Positions 35,410-44,197 of a stretch of DNA of 64,000 nt are shown here, piece by piece. Each line of letters opens with the position of its first letter. Position 1 is the stretch's first letter. Location of the stretch: assembly GCF_000820515.1 (NCBI RefSeq), contig NZ_JXDG01000032.1:42442-106441 (forward strand). Reading direction: 5' to 3'. The DNA is from Pseudomonas batumici (lineage in GTDB: Bacteria > Pseudomonadota > Gammaproteobacteria > Pseudomonadales > Pseudomonadaceae). The notes under the pieces are model-generated. The model did no database searches and was not told where the DNA came from. It worked only from the letters and a program-made list of their open reading frames with translations. Position numbers and translations under genes: made by a program.

Positions 35410-36050
35410 CCCATGCCCCTGACGTTCTTGATGACGTGACTCCCCAGCTTGCGCCGCAGGCCGTGGATCAGAAACTCCACCGCGTTGCTTTCCACTTCGT
35501 TGCCCCAGCCATAGATCCGGTCTTCGAGATCGCTGCGCGAGAGAATCGCCCCGGGCCGGATCAACAGCGCCTGCAACAACGCGAACTCGCGGCTGGAAAG
35601 CTGGACTTCGGGGTTTTCCTCGGTGCCGGCCTGTTTCGAGATCAGGTCCAGCGACACCACGCCGTTGCTCAGCACCGGCACCGCGCTGCCGCCCTTGCGC
35701 CGCAACACCGCACGCATGCGCGCGAGCAACTCGGCCATCTCGAAAGGTTTGAGCAGATAGTCATCGGCACCGCCATCCAGGCCCTGCAAGCGATCGTCGA
35801 GGCTGTCACGGGCGGTGATGATCAACAGCGGCACGCCATTGTCGCGGGCGCGAATACAACCCAGGACTTCGAGCCCGTCCTTGCCCGGCAGGCCGAGGTC
35901 GAGCAGCACCAGGTCATAGTGCTGGGTGTCCAGCGCAGTGAGGGCGCTCATCCCGTTGTTGACCCAGTCGGCGGCGTAGCTGGCATCCGTCAGTGCGTCC
36001 CGGATCGCCTCGCCGATCATGGGGTCGTCTTCGACCAGTAAAATCCGCAT
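35385..36050 (-). CDS. OmpR-family response regulator
   Basis: A 221-residue regulator with receiver domain (ILLVEDD, phospho-acceptor Asp51 in DLVLLDLGLPGKDG, and KPF near residue 101) and a winged-helix DNA-binding domain (VQLSSREFALLQALLIRPGAILSRSDLEDRIYGW in two parts, ending HVIKNVRGMGWMV). The layout is that of QseB/PmrA/TctD. The ATG at 36050 has a GGAG ribosome binding site; the upstream extension would read through the terminator hairpin and was rejected. First gene of the kinase operon. Confidence 0.9.
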   Translation of the reverse strand: MRILLVEDDPMIGEAIRDALTDASYAADWVNNGMSALTALDTQHYDLVLLDLGLPGKDGLEVLGCIRARDNGVPLLIITARDSLDDRLQGLDGGADDYLLKPFEMAELLARMRAVLRRKGGSAVPVLSNGVVSLDLISKQAGTEENPEVQLSSREFALLQALLIRPGAILSRSDLEDRIYGWGNEVESNAVEFLIHGLRRKLGSHVIKNVRGMGWMVSKNA

Positions 36051-36064
36051 GTCCCTCTCCGCTG

Positions 36065-36124
36065 AAAAAAAACGGGCCCGGCAATCATCATGCCGGACCA
36101 CGCCTGCATGATGATTGCCGAGCC
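36065..36124 (-). terminator. Strong terminator directly upstream of the response regulator
   Basis: On the minus strand, 18 nt at 36124-36107 pair with 36092-36075 (one wobble) around a 14-nt loop. Two nucleotides later comes an eight-T run (36072-36065). This ends only about 14 nt before the response-regulator start. It should stop transcripts from the lipoprotein gene, but its position also makes it a possible attenuator of the two-component operon. Confidence 0.75.
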
Positions 36125-36202
36125 TGCATTGAAGCACCTGTCCGAGCGTGGGCGAAGCGATTTATCGGGCTTGCCCAACCAGCGCCACGTCGTACGAGGT
36201 CA

Positions 36203-36649
36203 TTATTTGCCTTGCATGGCGTTGAAGGTTTTCAGCAACTCATCCAGGGTCGCCTTGCAGTCGGCCTGTTTCGGGCTGCCGGCGCGCAGGGCTTCCAGCG
36301 CGTTGTCGATGGCCTTGTCGAGCACGTGCCAATCGCCGGCGGCACGGGGCTTGAGGCCGGCTTCGGCGGAGTCCCAGGCCAGTTCCAGATCCTTGATCCG
36401 TGTCTTGGCACCCGCCAGGTCGCTCTTCTGCACCAGAGCGGCGACATCGACGGCAATGCCCTGGAAGGCCGACAGGTCGCCCAGTTTCGAGACCGTACCC
36501 TGGCTCGCCGCCGGCGCGCTGGCGGTGCTCGCCGCGGGGGCGGCGGCCTTGGCGCCGTCAGCAGGTTTGGAGCAGCCGGCGGCCAGGCCGAGCACGGCAA
36601 TCATGGAAACAACGGCGGCGGTGCGCATAACGGTTTGAACCTTGAACAT
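36203..36649 (-). CDS. Small exported lipoprotein
   Basis: A 148-residue protein with lipobox LGLAAGC (Cys at about residue 26). An Ala/Ser/Pro-rich linker leads to a helical domain with [43 protein letters not shown] in two parts. This resembles helical periplasmic proteins seen next to COG4705 membrane proteins; no reaction is known. An AAGGAA ribosome binding site precedes the ATG. It is 32 nt downstream of the COG4705 gene on the same strand and precedes the terminator. Confidence 0.7.
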   Translation of the reverse strand: MFKVQTVMRTAAVVSMIAVLGLAAGCSKPADGAKAAAPAASTASAPAASQGTVSKLGDLSAFQGIAVDVAALVQKSDLAGAKTRIKDLELAWDSAEAGLKPRAAGDWHVLDKAIDNALEALRAGSPKQADCKATLDELLKTFNAMQGK

Positions 36650-36681
36650 GATAATTCCTTGTGTGTGTGAACGGGGTCGGG

Positions 36682-37449
36682 TTATTGCGTGACGAGCTTG
36701 CGGTTGCCGACGCCGAACTGCGCGACGACCACCAGGATCAGGATGACGCTGAGGAAAATCGCGCTGGTCCAGGCGGCGCCCATGCCCAGGCCGCCGTAGG
36801 TCTTGGCCTGGGTCAGCAGGTCGCCCAGGGACGCACCGAACGGGCGGGTCAGGATGTAGGCGATCCAGAAGGTCAGGACGGCATTGCCGCCCAGGCGCCA
36901 GGCGACCAGGGTCAAGGCGATCAGCCCGCCGAAAATCATCGAGCCGAGGGTGAAACCAAGGCCCAGTGCCTCGGTGGCCAGGTCGCCCGCCGCCGTGCCC
37001 AGGGCAAAGGTGCAGAGCACTGTCGTCCAGTAGAACCACTCCCGGCGCGGGGTGACGATTTCATTGATGGACAGGTTGCGTTCGCGGGCATACCAGATGC
37101 CGAAATTGATCGCCAGCAACACCGAGAATATCGCCGTGCTGAGGTACAGGCTGACGCCCAGCTTGTCGGTGAGCACATCGGTGATCTGCGTCCCGACCAC
37201 GCTCACCAGCACCACGCTGAGCCAGTAGATCCAGGGGGTGTAGGCACGCGTGCGCAGTTGGCCGAACAAGGCGATGGCCAGCAGCACGGCCATGCCGATA
37301 CTGGTCAGGCCCTGCCCCAGGCCGGCGTCGACGGCGAGGTAGTCGGCAGCGGTTTCGCCCACGGTAGTGGACATGATCTTGATGATCCAGAAGGACAGCG
37401 TCACTTCCGGGACCTTGTTGAGCCAGTCGGCTGTGGTCAGCGCTTTCAT
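36682..37449 (-). CDS. COG4705 multi-helix membrane protein
   Basis: A 255-residue inner-membrane protein with about eight hydrophobic helices, opening [29 protein letters not shown] in two parts, which is characteristic of COG4705. Charged loops contain [13 protein letters not shown] and PRREWFYW. Its function is not established. An AAGGAG ribosome binding site supports the ATG at 37449; a start ten codons upstream is weaker. It is co-transcribed with the lipoprotein gene and probably belongs to the regulon of the downstream two-component system, by position. Confidence 0.8.
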   Translation of the reverse strand: MKALTTADWLNKVPEVTLSFWIIKIMSTTVGETAADYLAVDAGLGQGLTSIGMAVLLAIALFGQLRTRAYTPWIYWLSVVLVSVVGTQITDVLTDKLGVSLYLSTAIFSVLLAINFGIWYARERNLSINEIVTPRREWFYWTTVLCTFALGTAAGDLATEALGLGFTLGSMIFGGLIALTLVAWRLGGNAVLTFWIAYILTRPFGASLGDLLTQAKTYGGLGMGAAWTSAIFLSVILILVVVAQFGVGNRKLVTQ

Positions 37450-37756
37450 GTGGGGACGTCTCCTTAACGGCGCCACAATCGGCGCAGGGAGAAGACTACC
37501 CAGGGAAACTTAGCTGAGACTGAGGGCGGCGGATTTCCCTCTAAATACCCCCTAATAATCGAAGAAAAATGGACCGCCCGGCCGACTCGACAACAGGGCC
37601 AAGCGTCAAAAAACGGGTGATACAATCAACCTTGCGTCGAAGGATGCTTTCTATTTGACACATATTGAAATGGCTTTCAGGCGATGTTATAAGTCAGCCT
37701 TACCCCATTTGGATCCAATTAGCAGAGCACATCCAGCCAACCGGAGCCCGCTTGTC

Positions 37757-38488
37757 ATGCCTAAACTCCGCACAATCAAACATACGTTTGACTTGGTTAG
37801 AGAAGTTGAGAACAACATTCCTGGGGCCAGCACAAAAACCTATGTAGATGTCTTGACCTGGGTATTCTACCAACTGGAACTAACACGATTTGCCTATGTC
37901 TACGCCGATTCTCTTTTAATTGACAATGGTGATATCTCCATCCATAGCAACTACCCCGCCGAGTGGGTTGACACCTATCGCCGACAGGCGCTCTACAAGT
38001 CCGACCCGGTCATGGCCAATGTCGCCATCACTTCGCAGCCGTTCTTCTGGGCGGCGGTAAACGACCGCTCTCACGCGCCCAACAGAGTCTTCGAACAATC
38101 CGCTCGCTATGGCATTGATCAAGGCTTCAGCATTCCCGTTCATGACCCCGGCAGCGCTTTCGGCTCGCTGCACTTGCCCTGTGTCGAAGGCGACCCTGAT
38201 TTTGATCGTATCGTCCAGTCGAATATGTTCCTGATCAAGGCCATCGGCACCATTGCCCATCAGTACCGGCCGATCGAGGCCAGCCAGGAAGAACTGTTGT
38301 CGCTGAGTCCCAGGGAGATTGAATTTCTCCACTGGCTGGCCCTCGGGAAAAATTATCAGGAAATCGGCCTGATCATGAATATCACGGAAAGGACGGTGAA
38401 ATTCTACGCCAAGAAAATCACCGAGAAGATGGGTTGCACCAATGTCAAACAGGCCATGGTCAAGGCCATTCGCCACAATATCTTTTAA
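37757..38488 (+). CDS. luxR: LuxR-family acyl-homoserine-lactone receptor
   Basis: A 243-residue quorum-sensing regulator. The ligand domain keeps the conserved AHL-binding residues Trp70, Tyr74, Asp83, Pro84, Trp98 and Gly123 (EWVDTYRRQALYKSDPVM and FFWAAVNDR). The C-terminal HTH (about 180-240) has LSPREIEFLHWLALGKNYQEIG and ITERTVKFYAKKITEKMG. The ATG at 37757 has a GGAG ribosome binding site. It lies upstream of the AHL synthase with an exporter gene between, resembling PcoR/PdfR of the P. corrugata group. It should activate luxI through the lux box. Confidence 0.9.
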   Translation: MPKLRTIKHTFDLVREVENNIPGASTKTYVDVLTWVFYQLELTRFAYVYADSLLIDNGDISIHSNYPAEWVDTYRRQALYKSDPVMANVAITSQPFFWAAVNDRSHAPNRVFEQSARYGIDQGFSIPVHDPGSAFGSLHLPCVEGDPDFDRIVQSNMFLIKAIGTIAHQYRPIEASQEELLSLSPREIEFLHWLALGKNYQEIGLIMNITERTVKFYAKKITEKMGCTNVKQAMVKAIRHNIF

Positions 38489-38561
38489 CCTTACGCCCCC
38501 AGCCTACCCTACTCCCCCCCTCACAGGCCTTACACTTGTGAGGCGGACTCGCTCGCCCTCT

Positions 38562-39161
38562 TCACGCCACTATCACGTTCGAGGCCAGGCTATACAAAGC
38601 CATACTGGCAAATAGCCCAATTACCAATGAAACAAATCTATTGACTCGATTACCCGATATTATCGAGGGAAGATTTCGCCCAAAAACAGCCCCCAGTCCC
38701 ACCCAGACAATACCCACGGGAAGAATGACCAGGGAAAAGATCGCCATGAACGAAAGATAACTTTCCAGGTTCGCAAAGGTCCCGGTGGGCGCCACGAACG
38801 AGGCGAAGAACAGTCCTTTCGGATTGCTCAGTGTCGCCAGGAACAGCGCTGAAACCGAGATGGCAGAAGGCTTTCCAGACGCTTCCATCTGCACCGAGAA
38901 CCACAGTTTCAACGAAATGTAGAACAGGAAGATCACCGCCAGAATCTTCGTCGCCACCACCACCCAGCCGTAGTTTGCCATCAGCGCATCAATGGATACA
39001 CCCCAAGCGGTTATCTGGATCAGGTAGGCCGCCCATTCGGCCAGAATCAACTTCACCGAATAACGCCCCAGGCCGCGACTGACCCCCGACTGCAGCAGCA
39101 GCGAATTGGTCGGCCCCGGCACCAGCAATACCGTGAGCATTGCAATTGCAATGTAATACAT
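38562..39161 (-). CDS. LysE/RhtB-family exporter between luxR and luxI
   Basis: A 199-residue protein of the LysE/RhtB translocator family with six predicted helices. The N-terminal motif LLVPGPTNSLLLQSGVSRGLGRYSVKLILAEW in two parts contains the characteristic PGP, and LFLATLSNPKGLFFASF is the second signature. Family members export amino acids; RhtB exports homoserine and gives resistance to homoserine lactone. Its place inside the luxR-luxI pair, on the opposite strand, suggests but does not prove a role linked to AHL or lipopeptide metabolism. Confidence 0.85.
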   Translation of the reverse strand: MYYIAIAMLTVLLVPGPTNSLLLQSGVSRGLGRYSVKLILAEWAAYLIQITAWGVSIDALMANYGWVVVATKILAVIFLFYISLKLWFSVQMEASGKPSAISVSALFLATLSNPKGLFFASFVAPTGTFANLESYLSFMAIFSLVILPVGIVWVGLGAVFGRNLPSIISGNRVNRFVSLVIGLFASMALYSLASNVIVA

Positions 39162-39382
39162 GACCCGCCCCCAAAAAATTCCAGAATAGACTCAGTTTCC
39201 AGTCGACTTATTTTCCAATTTGGAAAATCCGTTCTTCCCTACCGTCTTATTAAAAGCGTGAACACCCTTGCTTTTATTTCAACCTGATGAATACCGCCCG
39301 ATTTTTTCAGCGAAAAGATCAACCCGTGGCGGCTATAAAAGTCTCACGATGGCAATTAAACAGCACTTTGCTCTCGCTAGCC

Positions 39383-39429
39383 ACCTGCACTTAAGTACAG
39401 TTGCCGCGCTTATACAGGATCACTATAAA
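39383..39429 (+). promoter_or_regulatory. lux box and promoter of luxI
   Basis: ACCTGCACTTAAGTACAGTT (39383-39402) is a 20-bp lux box with 8 of 10 dyad positions matched and the CTG...CAG core. A TATAAA -10 element follows at 39424-39429. The predicted start of transcription would put the box near -43, where LuxR proteins act as class II activators. Confidence 0.75.
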
Positions 39430-39460
39430 TAAGCACCTTTCTCCTCTCCGCGACGTATTT

Positions 39461-40213
39461 ATGATTGACTATTTCCCTCACTCGTACACCTTCTCCGACC
39501 ACTCGTACAGCTTCTCCGACATCCATGTCGCCATCGCCAGCTACTCCGAACTCCCCTCACGCGCATTAGAGCAAATACTCAGCATCCGTAAAACCGCTTT
39601 TATTGACCGGAGAAAATGGGATATTGAAAGCTACACGGGCAGCGACTATGAGTTCGATGAGTATGACAATGATGATTCGGTCTATATCTATTCCCACATA
39701 GGCTCGCAGGTGACCGGCTGCGTCAGACTTCGTCCGTCCCATAAGCCCACCTTGATGTGCGGCGCCTTGAACTTCATGCTCAGCGATGGCCTGCCCCGGC
39801 CAAACCCGATGGACTGCTGGGAAGCTACCCGATTTGCCCTGTTGAGCACAGACACCTCGGGCAGCGACTTCACCAAGAGCAAAGTTGACTTTCGCACCGC
39901 CGCACTGTTCCTCGCCATGCTGCAATTTGCCAGGACTCAAGAGGTTGGCACTTATGAAGTTGTTGTCGATGCCATGATGGAAAAAGTTCTAAGGCGCTCC
40001 GGCTGGATCCTCCATCGGCGAAGTGTTGCGCAAGGCAGCAAAGGTGAAAAAGTCATCTATGGCACACTGGAATGCACGGCAATGATCTACGATAACATGC
40101 TCAAGATAAACCATATGGAGCACCTGACCGACGATCTACTGCCAATGATTGCATGGCCTGCTGTCGACTACGGCGTGACCCATTCAATCACCCCCCATCA
40201 CGCGATGACCTGA
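39461..40213 (+). CDS. luxI: LuxI-family acyl-homoserine-lactone synthase
   Basis: A 250-residue AHL synthase, longer than the usual 200-215. All invariant residues are present: Arg43, Phe47 and Trp53 (SIRKTAFIDRRKW), the acidic set in YEFDEYDND, Arg89 (GCVRLRP), Glu121 and Arg124 (CWEATRFAL). It joins an acyl chain from acyl-ACP to SAM. The N terminus has a tandem heptapeptide, HSYTFSD HSYSFSD, encoded by a 21-bp duplication. The ATG has no good ribosome binding site, but no later in-frame start fits. A lux box lies upstream; an orphan luxR gene follows 80 nt downstream. Confidence 0.93.
   Translation: MIDYFPHSYTFSDHSYSFSDIHVAIASYSELPSRALEQILSIRKTAFIDRRKWDIESYTGSDYEFDEYDNDDSVYIYSHIGSQVTGCVRLRPSHKPTLMCGALNFMLSDGLPRPNPMDCWEATRFALLSTDTSGSDFTKSKVDFRTAALFLAMLQFARTQEVGTYEVVVDAMMEKVLRRSGWILHRRSVAQGSKGEKVIYGTLECTAMIYDNMLKINHMEHLTDDLLPMIAWPAVDYGVTHSITPHHAMT
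39479..39520 (+). repeat. 21-bp tandem duplication within luxI
   Basis: Two adjacent 21-bp units (39479-39499 and 39500-39520) are identical at 20 positions. They encode HSYTFSD and HSYSFSD near the N terminus of the AHL synthase and keep the frame. Confidence 0.85.
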
Positions 40214-40293
40214 ATCAACTGATACCTACCAAAAAATCTCATGGAACCGTGGGCGGCGCTGGCCGTTGTGCCCAGAATAAAAATGGAGAGCGG

Positions 40294-41121
40294 ATGAACT
40301 TGCAAAGACTTTTCCCATCTGTCGGCAAAGTGATTGCCCACACCGGCAACCGTAATTTTCCGCGCGTGCTGCATGATCTGATCGTTGCACAACTGCCCGT
40401 CGACGCCACACACATCACCGAGCTGCGGCTCGATACCACGAATGCCACACAGTCGATTACCTCGAGTATCGGCGGCGTGGGTATCAGCCCGATTTGCACC
40501 GACACGCTGATGAATGCCTCGTCCGTGAAGCAGTCCGCCCTGCCGGGCGACGACGGCATCTGCCCGGCACCGCAAACCGAACTGGCCTGCTGCCAGCGAG
40601 CCTCCTCGCTGTCCGCCGCCCCCAACCACCTGCACCTGATCTGCCGGACTAAACATCGCTGCTACGCACTGTCTGTCTATCGCTCCAATCCATCACTGGG
40701 GTTTTCCACACAGGAATGCGCCTTCCTGCAAGAGTTCTCCTGCCTCCTGTTGCCCATGATCGGCGAACATATCGAGGCCCTGTTACCGGCGCCGGTCCGC
40801 CTGGAAGCCTTCTCGGTCACCCAGGAACTGGAAAACGGTGGCATGGATGCGCTGCGCCAACGCTTTATCGAACGCCTGGAAATGTCCGGGTTGAATCTGT
40901 CCTCCCGGGAAACCGAAGTCTGCGTCGGCCTGCTCGCCGGGCGCACGGCTCCGGAACTGGCCGAGCAGTTGGCGCTGCGGGTCAATACCGTGGAAAGCTA
41001 TCTCAAGCGCGCCTCCATCAAGATGGGTATCGGCGGGCGTCGCTCGTTGATCCGTTGGATGCATTCGGCGGACGCCAAGGCCGGCCCGGAAAACGCCGTT
41101 GCTCTGCAAAACGCCCTCTGA
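40294..41121 (+). CDS. rfiA: RfiA-like LuxR activator without AHL domain
   Basis: A 275-residue regulator. The C-terminal LuxR HTH (about residues 205-262) reads LSSRETEVCVGLLAGRTAPELAEQLALRVNTVESYLKRASIKMG in three parts. The N-terminal 200 residues lack the AHL-binding Trp/Tyr/Asp/Pro set, so it does not sense AHL directly. It has a GGAGAG ribosome binding site and follows luxI by 80 nt, so it is probably co-transcribed. In the P. corrugata/brassicacearum group an orphan LuxR in this place (RfiA) activates lipopeptide genes downstream of quorum sensing. Confidence 0.8.
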   Translation: MNLQRLFPSVGKVIAHTGNRNFPRVLHDLIVAQLPVDATHITELRLDTTNATQSITSSIGGVGISPICTDTLMNASSVKQSALPGDDGICPAPQTELACCQRASSLSAAPNHLHLICRTKHRCYALSVYRSNPSLGFSTQECAFLQEFSCLLLPMIGEHIEALLPAPVRLEAFSVTQELENGGMDALRQRFIERLEMSGLNLSSRETEVCVGLLAGRTAPELAEQLALRVNTVESYLKRASIKMGIGGRRSLIRWMHSADAKAGPENAVALQNAL

Positions 41122-41138
41122 TCTCTCGGTCTCATTCA

Positions 41139-41177
41139 CGTACCTCGGTAGGAGCCCATGCCGACTATCGAGGTACG
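41139..41177. repeat. Nine-base inverted repeat at the rfiA/RND junction
   Basis: CGTACCTCG (41139-41147) and CGAGGTACG (41169-41177) form a perfect inverted repeat across the RND pump's last codons and stop. Neither strand has a T-run after it, so it may be a Rho-independent-like barrier or a processed hairpin between the convergent genes. Confidence 0.4.
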
Positions 41178-44100
41178 CGAAAAATGCGCTTGAGCCCTTC
41201 AAGCCCATCGTCGACATAGGTGAAGATCACCGGTACCACCAACAGGCTCAGCACGGTCGACGCCAGCAGGCCACCGATCACCACCACGGCCATCGGCTGG
41301 CGAAAACTCGACTCGCCGCCCAGTCCCAGCGCCGTCGGCAGCATACCCGCGCCCATGGCGATGGTGGTCATCAGAATCGGCTGGGCACGCTTGTGACAGG
41401 CATCGATCAAGGCGTCATAACGGCTCATGCCCTGCTCTCGGCGGGCCATGATCGCGTACTCCACCAACAGGATCGAGTTCTTGGTCACGATCCCCATCAG
41501 CATCAGCAAACCGATGACCGAAGCCATGGAAAAGCTCATCCCACCGACCAGCAACGCCAACAAGGCCCCCCCCAGGGACAAGGGCAAGGCCGAGAGGATC
41601 GTCAGCGGTTGCATGAAATCGTGAAACAGCAGCACCAGCACCGAGTAGATACAGAACACGCCGACGGCCATGGCCAGGCTGAAATTGCCGAACAGTTCGC
41701 TCATCAACTGCAACTCACCCTGCTCCACCAGCCTCACTTGCGCCGGCAGGTGCTGCATCGCCGGCAACTGCCTCGCCTCCTCCATCACCTCGCCCAGGTT
41801 GCGCCCATTGAGTTCGATGGACAGGGTGATATTGCGCAGGCGATCCAGCCGATCGATCTGCGCCGGCCCGCTGCCCATGCCGATCTCTCCCAGGGAAGCC
41901 AGCGCGACCTGCCCGTCGCGGCCCTTGACCCGCAACTGGGCGATGCTGTCCAGATCGGTACGGACCTGCGGTTGCATGCGCACCCGGACATCCACTTGCC
42001 GCTGGGACAGATTGATCTTGCCCAGGGCCGATGAATATTCGCCGTAGGTGGCCATGCGCAAGGTGTCAGCAATGTCCTGGCTACTGATACCTTGCTCGGC
42101 CGCCCGGACAAAATCCGGGTGCATCTGGATTTCCGGTCGCTGCACCGCCGTGCTCGACGTCACGTTGCCAATGCCCTTGAGCTGGCGCAACTGGGGCTCG
42201 AGGGCCCTGGCGGTACGTTCGAGCAAATCGCCATCATCACTGGCGAGGACAATCTGCAAGCGTTCGCCGCTGCTGTCACCGCCGACATTGACCCGCACGC
42301 CGGGCAGACCGTGTAACGCCTCACGCATCTTGGCCTCGACCGCGGACTGTTTCAGCCCGCGCTCGCCGCGGGGCAACAGGTCGACGGTCAGGACCGCCTT
42401 GCGATTACCGCCACCGGCGATATCGCCACTGCCGACCACGGCGAACACATGGGCCACCTCAGGGATCGCACGCAAGTAGGCGTCGGCCCGCAGAGCGATC
42501 GCGCCGGTCTGCGCCAGGCTGCTGCCCGGCGGCAACTCCAGGCTGACGGTACTGCGCGCATTGTCCTGGGCCGGCAGGAAACTGGTGGGCAGCAGCGGGA
42601 TCAGCGCCAGGGAGCCGAGCAACAGCACGCCGACCAGCGCCAGGGTGGTCCGGCGTCGGGTCAGGCTGATGCGGATCCAGCCCAGGTAACGGGTCATCAA
42701 GCCGCCGTCGTGCCCTAGGTGCGGCCTGGCCTTGAGCACGTACGCCGCCATCATCGGCGTCAACAAGCGGGCTACCAGCAAGGAAAACAACAGCGCCGCG
42801 CTGGCGGTCACGCCGAATTGCCGAAACAGCTTGCCGGAAATCCCGCCCATGAAGGCCGTGGGCAGGAACACCGCCACCAGGGTCACGGTGGTGGCCAGCA
42901 CCGCCAGGCCGATTTCGCCGGAAGCCTCGACCGCCGCCTGGCGCGGGCTTTTACCCATGCGCAGGTGCCGCGCGATGTTCTCGACCTCGACGATGGCGTC
43001 GTCCACCAGGATGCCGATCACCAGGGCCAGGGCCAGCAGCGAAATGGTGTTGAGGGTAAAGCCGGCAAAATACATCACGCCGAAGGTGGGAATGATCGAC
43101 AGCGGCAGTGCCGTGGCAACGACGAGGGTGGCCCGCCAATCACGCAGGAACCACCAGACCACCAACACCGCCAGCAGCATGCCCTCGTGCAGCAGCGCCA
43201 TGGAGCCGCGATAATTGTCCAGCACCGGCGCGACGGTATTGCTCGCCTCTTCGACCCGGATATCGGCGTGTTGCCGGGCAAACCGGTTCATTGCCTGGCG
43301 CACATCCGCCGTCACCCCGACATCGGAAAAGCCCAGGGAGCGGATCACCTGGAAGCCGATGAGCGGCTTGCCGTCGCGATAGGCCCGGGTACTGCGCTCG
43401 GCATGGGTGTCACGCACCGTGGCCAACTGCTGCAAGGCCAGCATGCGCCCCTCGCCAATGGGAATCCGGATGTCCCCGAGCGCCGCCGGATCGTCGATGG
43501 CGCCGAGGATGCGCAACGCCTGCTGGCCACTGCCCAGGTCGCCCTGGCCGCCGGAGTTGTCCTTCTGCATCGCCCGCAAGCGACTGGCCACGTCCGTCAC
43601 ACTCAGACCCAGGCCGGCCATCAGCGCCGGGTCGAGGTCGACCTGGACCTCCCGGTCCACGCCACCGACCCGAACGATCTTCGACACACCGCGAACCGCC
43701 AGGAGCTGCTTGCTCAATTCATTGTCGACGAACCACGACAAGGCTTCTTCGTTCATCCGCGGGGCCTCGACGACATAGGTCAGCAACGCCGAAGTATTGG
43801 TGGTCAGACGCGACACCGATGGCGTATCGAGGTTCGCCGGCAACTCCGCCTTGGTGCTGTCCACCGCATTGCGCACTTCGTTGAGCGCCTCGTTGCCGTC
43901 CTTGTCGATGGCAAAGGTCACGCTGATGCTCACGCTGCCGTCGGTAATCAGCGTGGTGACATGTTGCAGCAGGCGCAGCGACGTCAGCTTGTCTTCGAGC
44001 TTTCGCGCCACTTCGGTTTCCAGCTGCTCGGGCGCCGCCCCCTCCAGCGAGGCACTGATGACCACGGTGGGCAGGTCGGTGTCGGGAAAGTCCTGGATAC

Positions 44101-44197
44101 CGAGGCGGTCCAGGCCGAATGCACCGAACAGGCTCAGCAGCACGAACAGCATCACCGCCGGGACCGGATAGCGAATCGACAGTGCGGAAATATTCAT
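41165..44197 (-). CDS. RND efflux pump (HAE1 type), PcoC/PseC-like
   Basis: A 1010-residue RND transporter with 12 helices and two large periplasmic loops. Helix 1 reads NISALSIRYPVPAVMLFVLLSL, the proton-relay Asp-Asp lies in VIGILVDDAIVEVENIARHL, and helix 10-11 has LLMLMGIVTKNSILLVEYA. The protein is complete. Its start overlaps the fusion-protein stop by four bases. In syringopeptin and corpeptin producers an equivalent operon (pseABC/pcoABC) exports lipopeptides, so the likely cargo is the product of the nearby NRPS. Confidence 0.88.
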   Translation of the reverse strand: MNISALSIRYPVPAVMLFVLLSLFGAFGLDRLGIQDFPDTDLPTVVISASLEGAAPEQLETEVARKLEDKLTSLRLLQHVTTLITDGSVSISVTFAIDKDGNEALNEVRNAVDSTKAELPANLDTPSVSRLTTNTSALLTYVVEAPRMNEEALSWFVDNELSKQLLAVRGVSKIVRVGGVDREVQVDLDPALMAGLGLSVTDVASRLRAMQKDNSGGQGDLGSGQQALRILGAIDDPAALGDIRIPIGEGRMLALQQLATVRDTHAERSTRAYRDGKPLIGFQVIRSLGFSDVGVTADVRQAMNRFARQHADIRVEEASNTVAPVLDNYRGSMALLHEGMLLAVLVVWWFLRDWRATLVVATALPLSIIPTFGVMYFAGFTLNTISLLALALVIGILVDDAIVEVENIARHLRMGKSPRQAAVEASGEIGLAVLATTVTLVAVFLPTAFMGGISGKLFRQFGVTASAALLFSLLVARLLTPMMAAYVLKARPHLGHDGGLMTRYLGWIRISLTRRRTTLALVGVLLLGSLALIPLLPTSFLPAQDNARSTVSLELPPGSSLAQTGAIALRADAYLRAIPEVAHVFAVVGSGDIAGGGNRKAVLTVDLLPRGERGLKQSAVEAKMREALHGLPGVRVNVGGDSSGERLQIVLASDDGDLLERTARALEPQLRQLKGIGNVTSSTAVQRPEIQMHPDFVRAAEQGISSQDIADTLRMATYGEYSSALGKINLSQRQVDVRVRMQPQVRTDLDSIAQLRVKGRDGQVALASLGEIGMGSGPAQIDRLDRLRNITLSIELNGRNLGEVMEEARQLPAMQHLPAQVRLVEQGELQLMSELFGNFSLAMAVGVFCIYSVLVLLFHDFMQPLTILSALPLSLGGALLALLVGGMSFSMASVIGLLMLMGIVTKNSILLVEYAIMARREQGMSRYDALIDACHKRAQPILMTTIAMGAGMLPTALGLGGESSFRQPMAVVVIGGLLASTVLSLLVVPVIFTYVDDGLEGLKRIFRVPR

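Noticed and set aside
36650..37039. Upstream extension of the small lipoprotein gene
   Set aside because: It overlaps the COG4705 gene and lacks a lipobox; the ATG at 36649 has AAGGAA and a clean lipobox.
38519..38543. CCTCACA/TGTGAGG inverted repeat after luxR
   Set aside because: A 7-bp stem lies between convergent genes, but no T-run follows on either strand, so it is not called a terminator.
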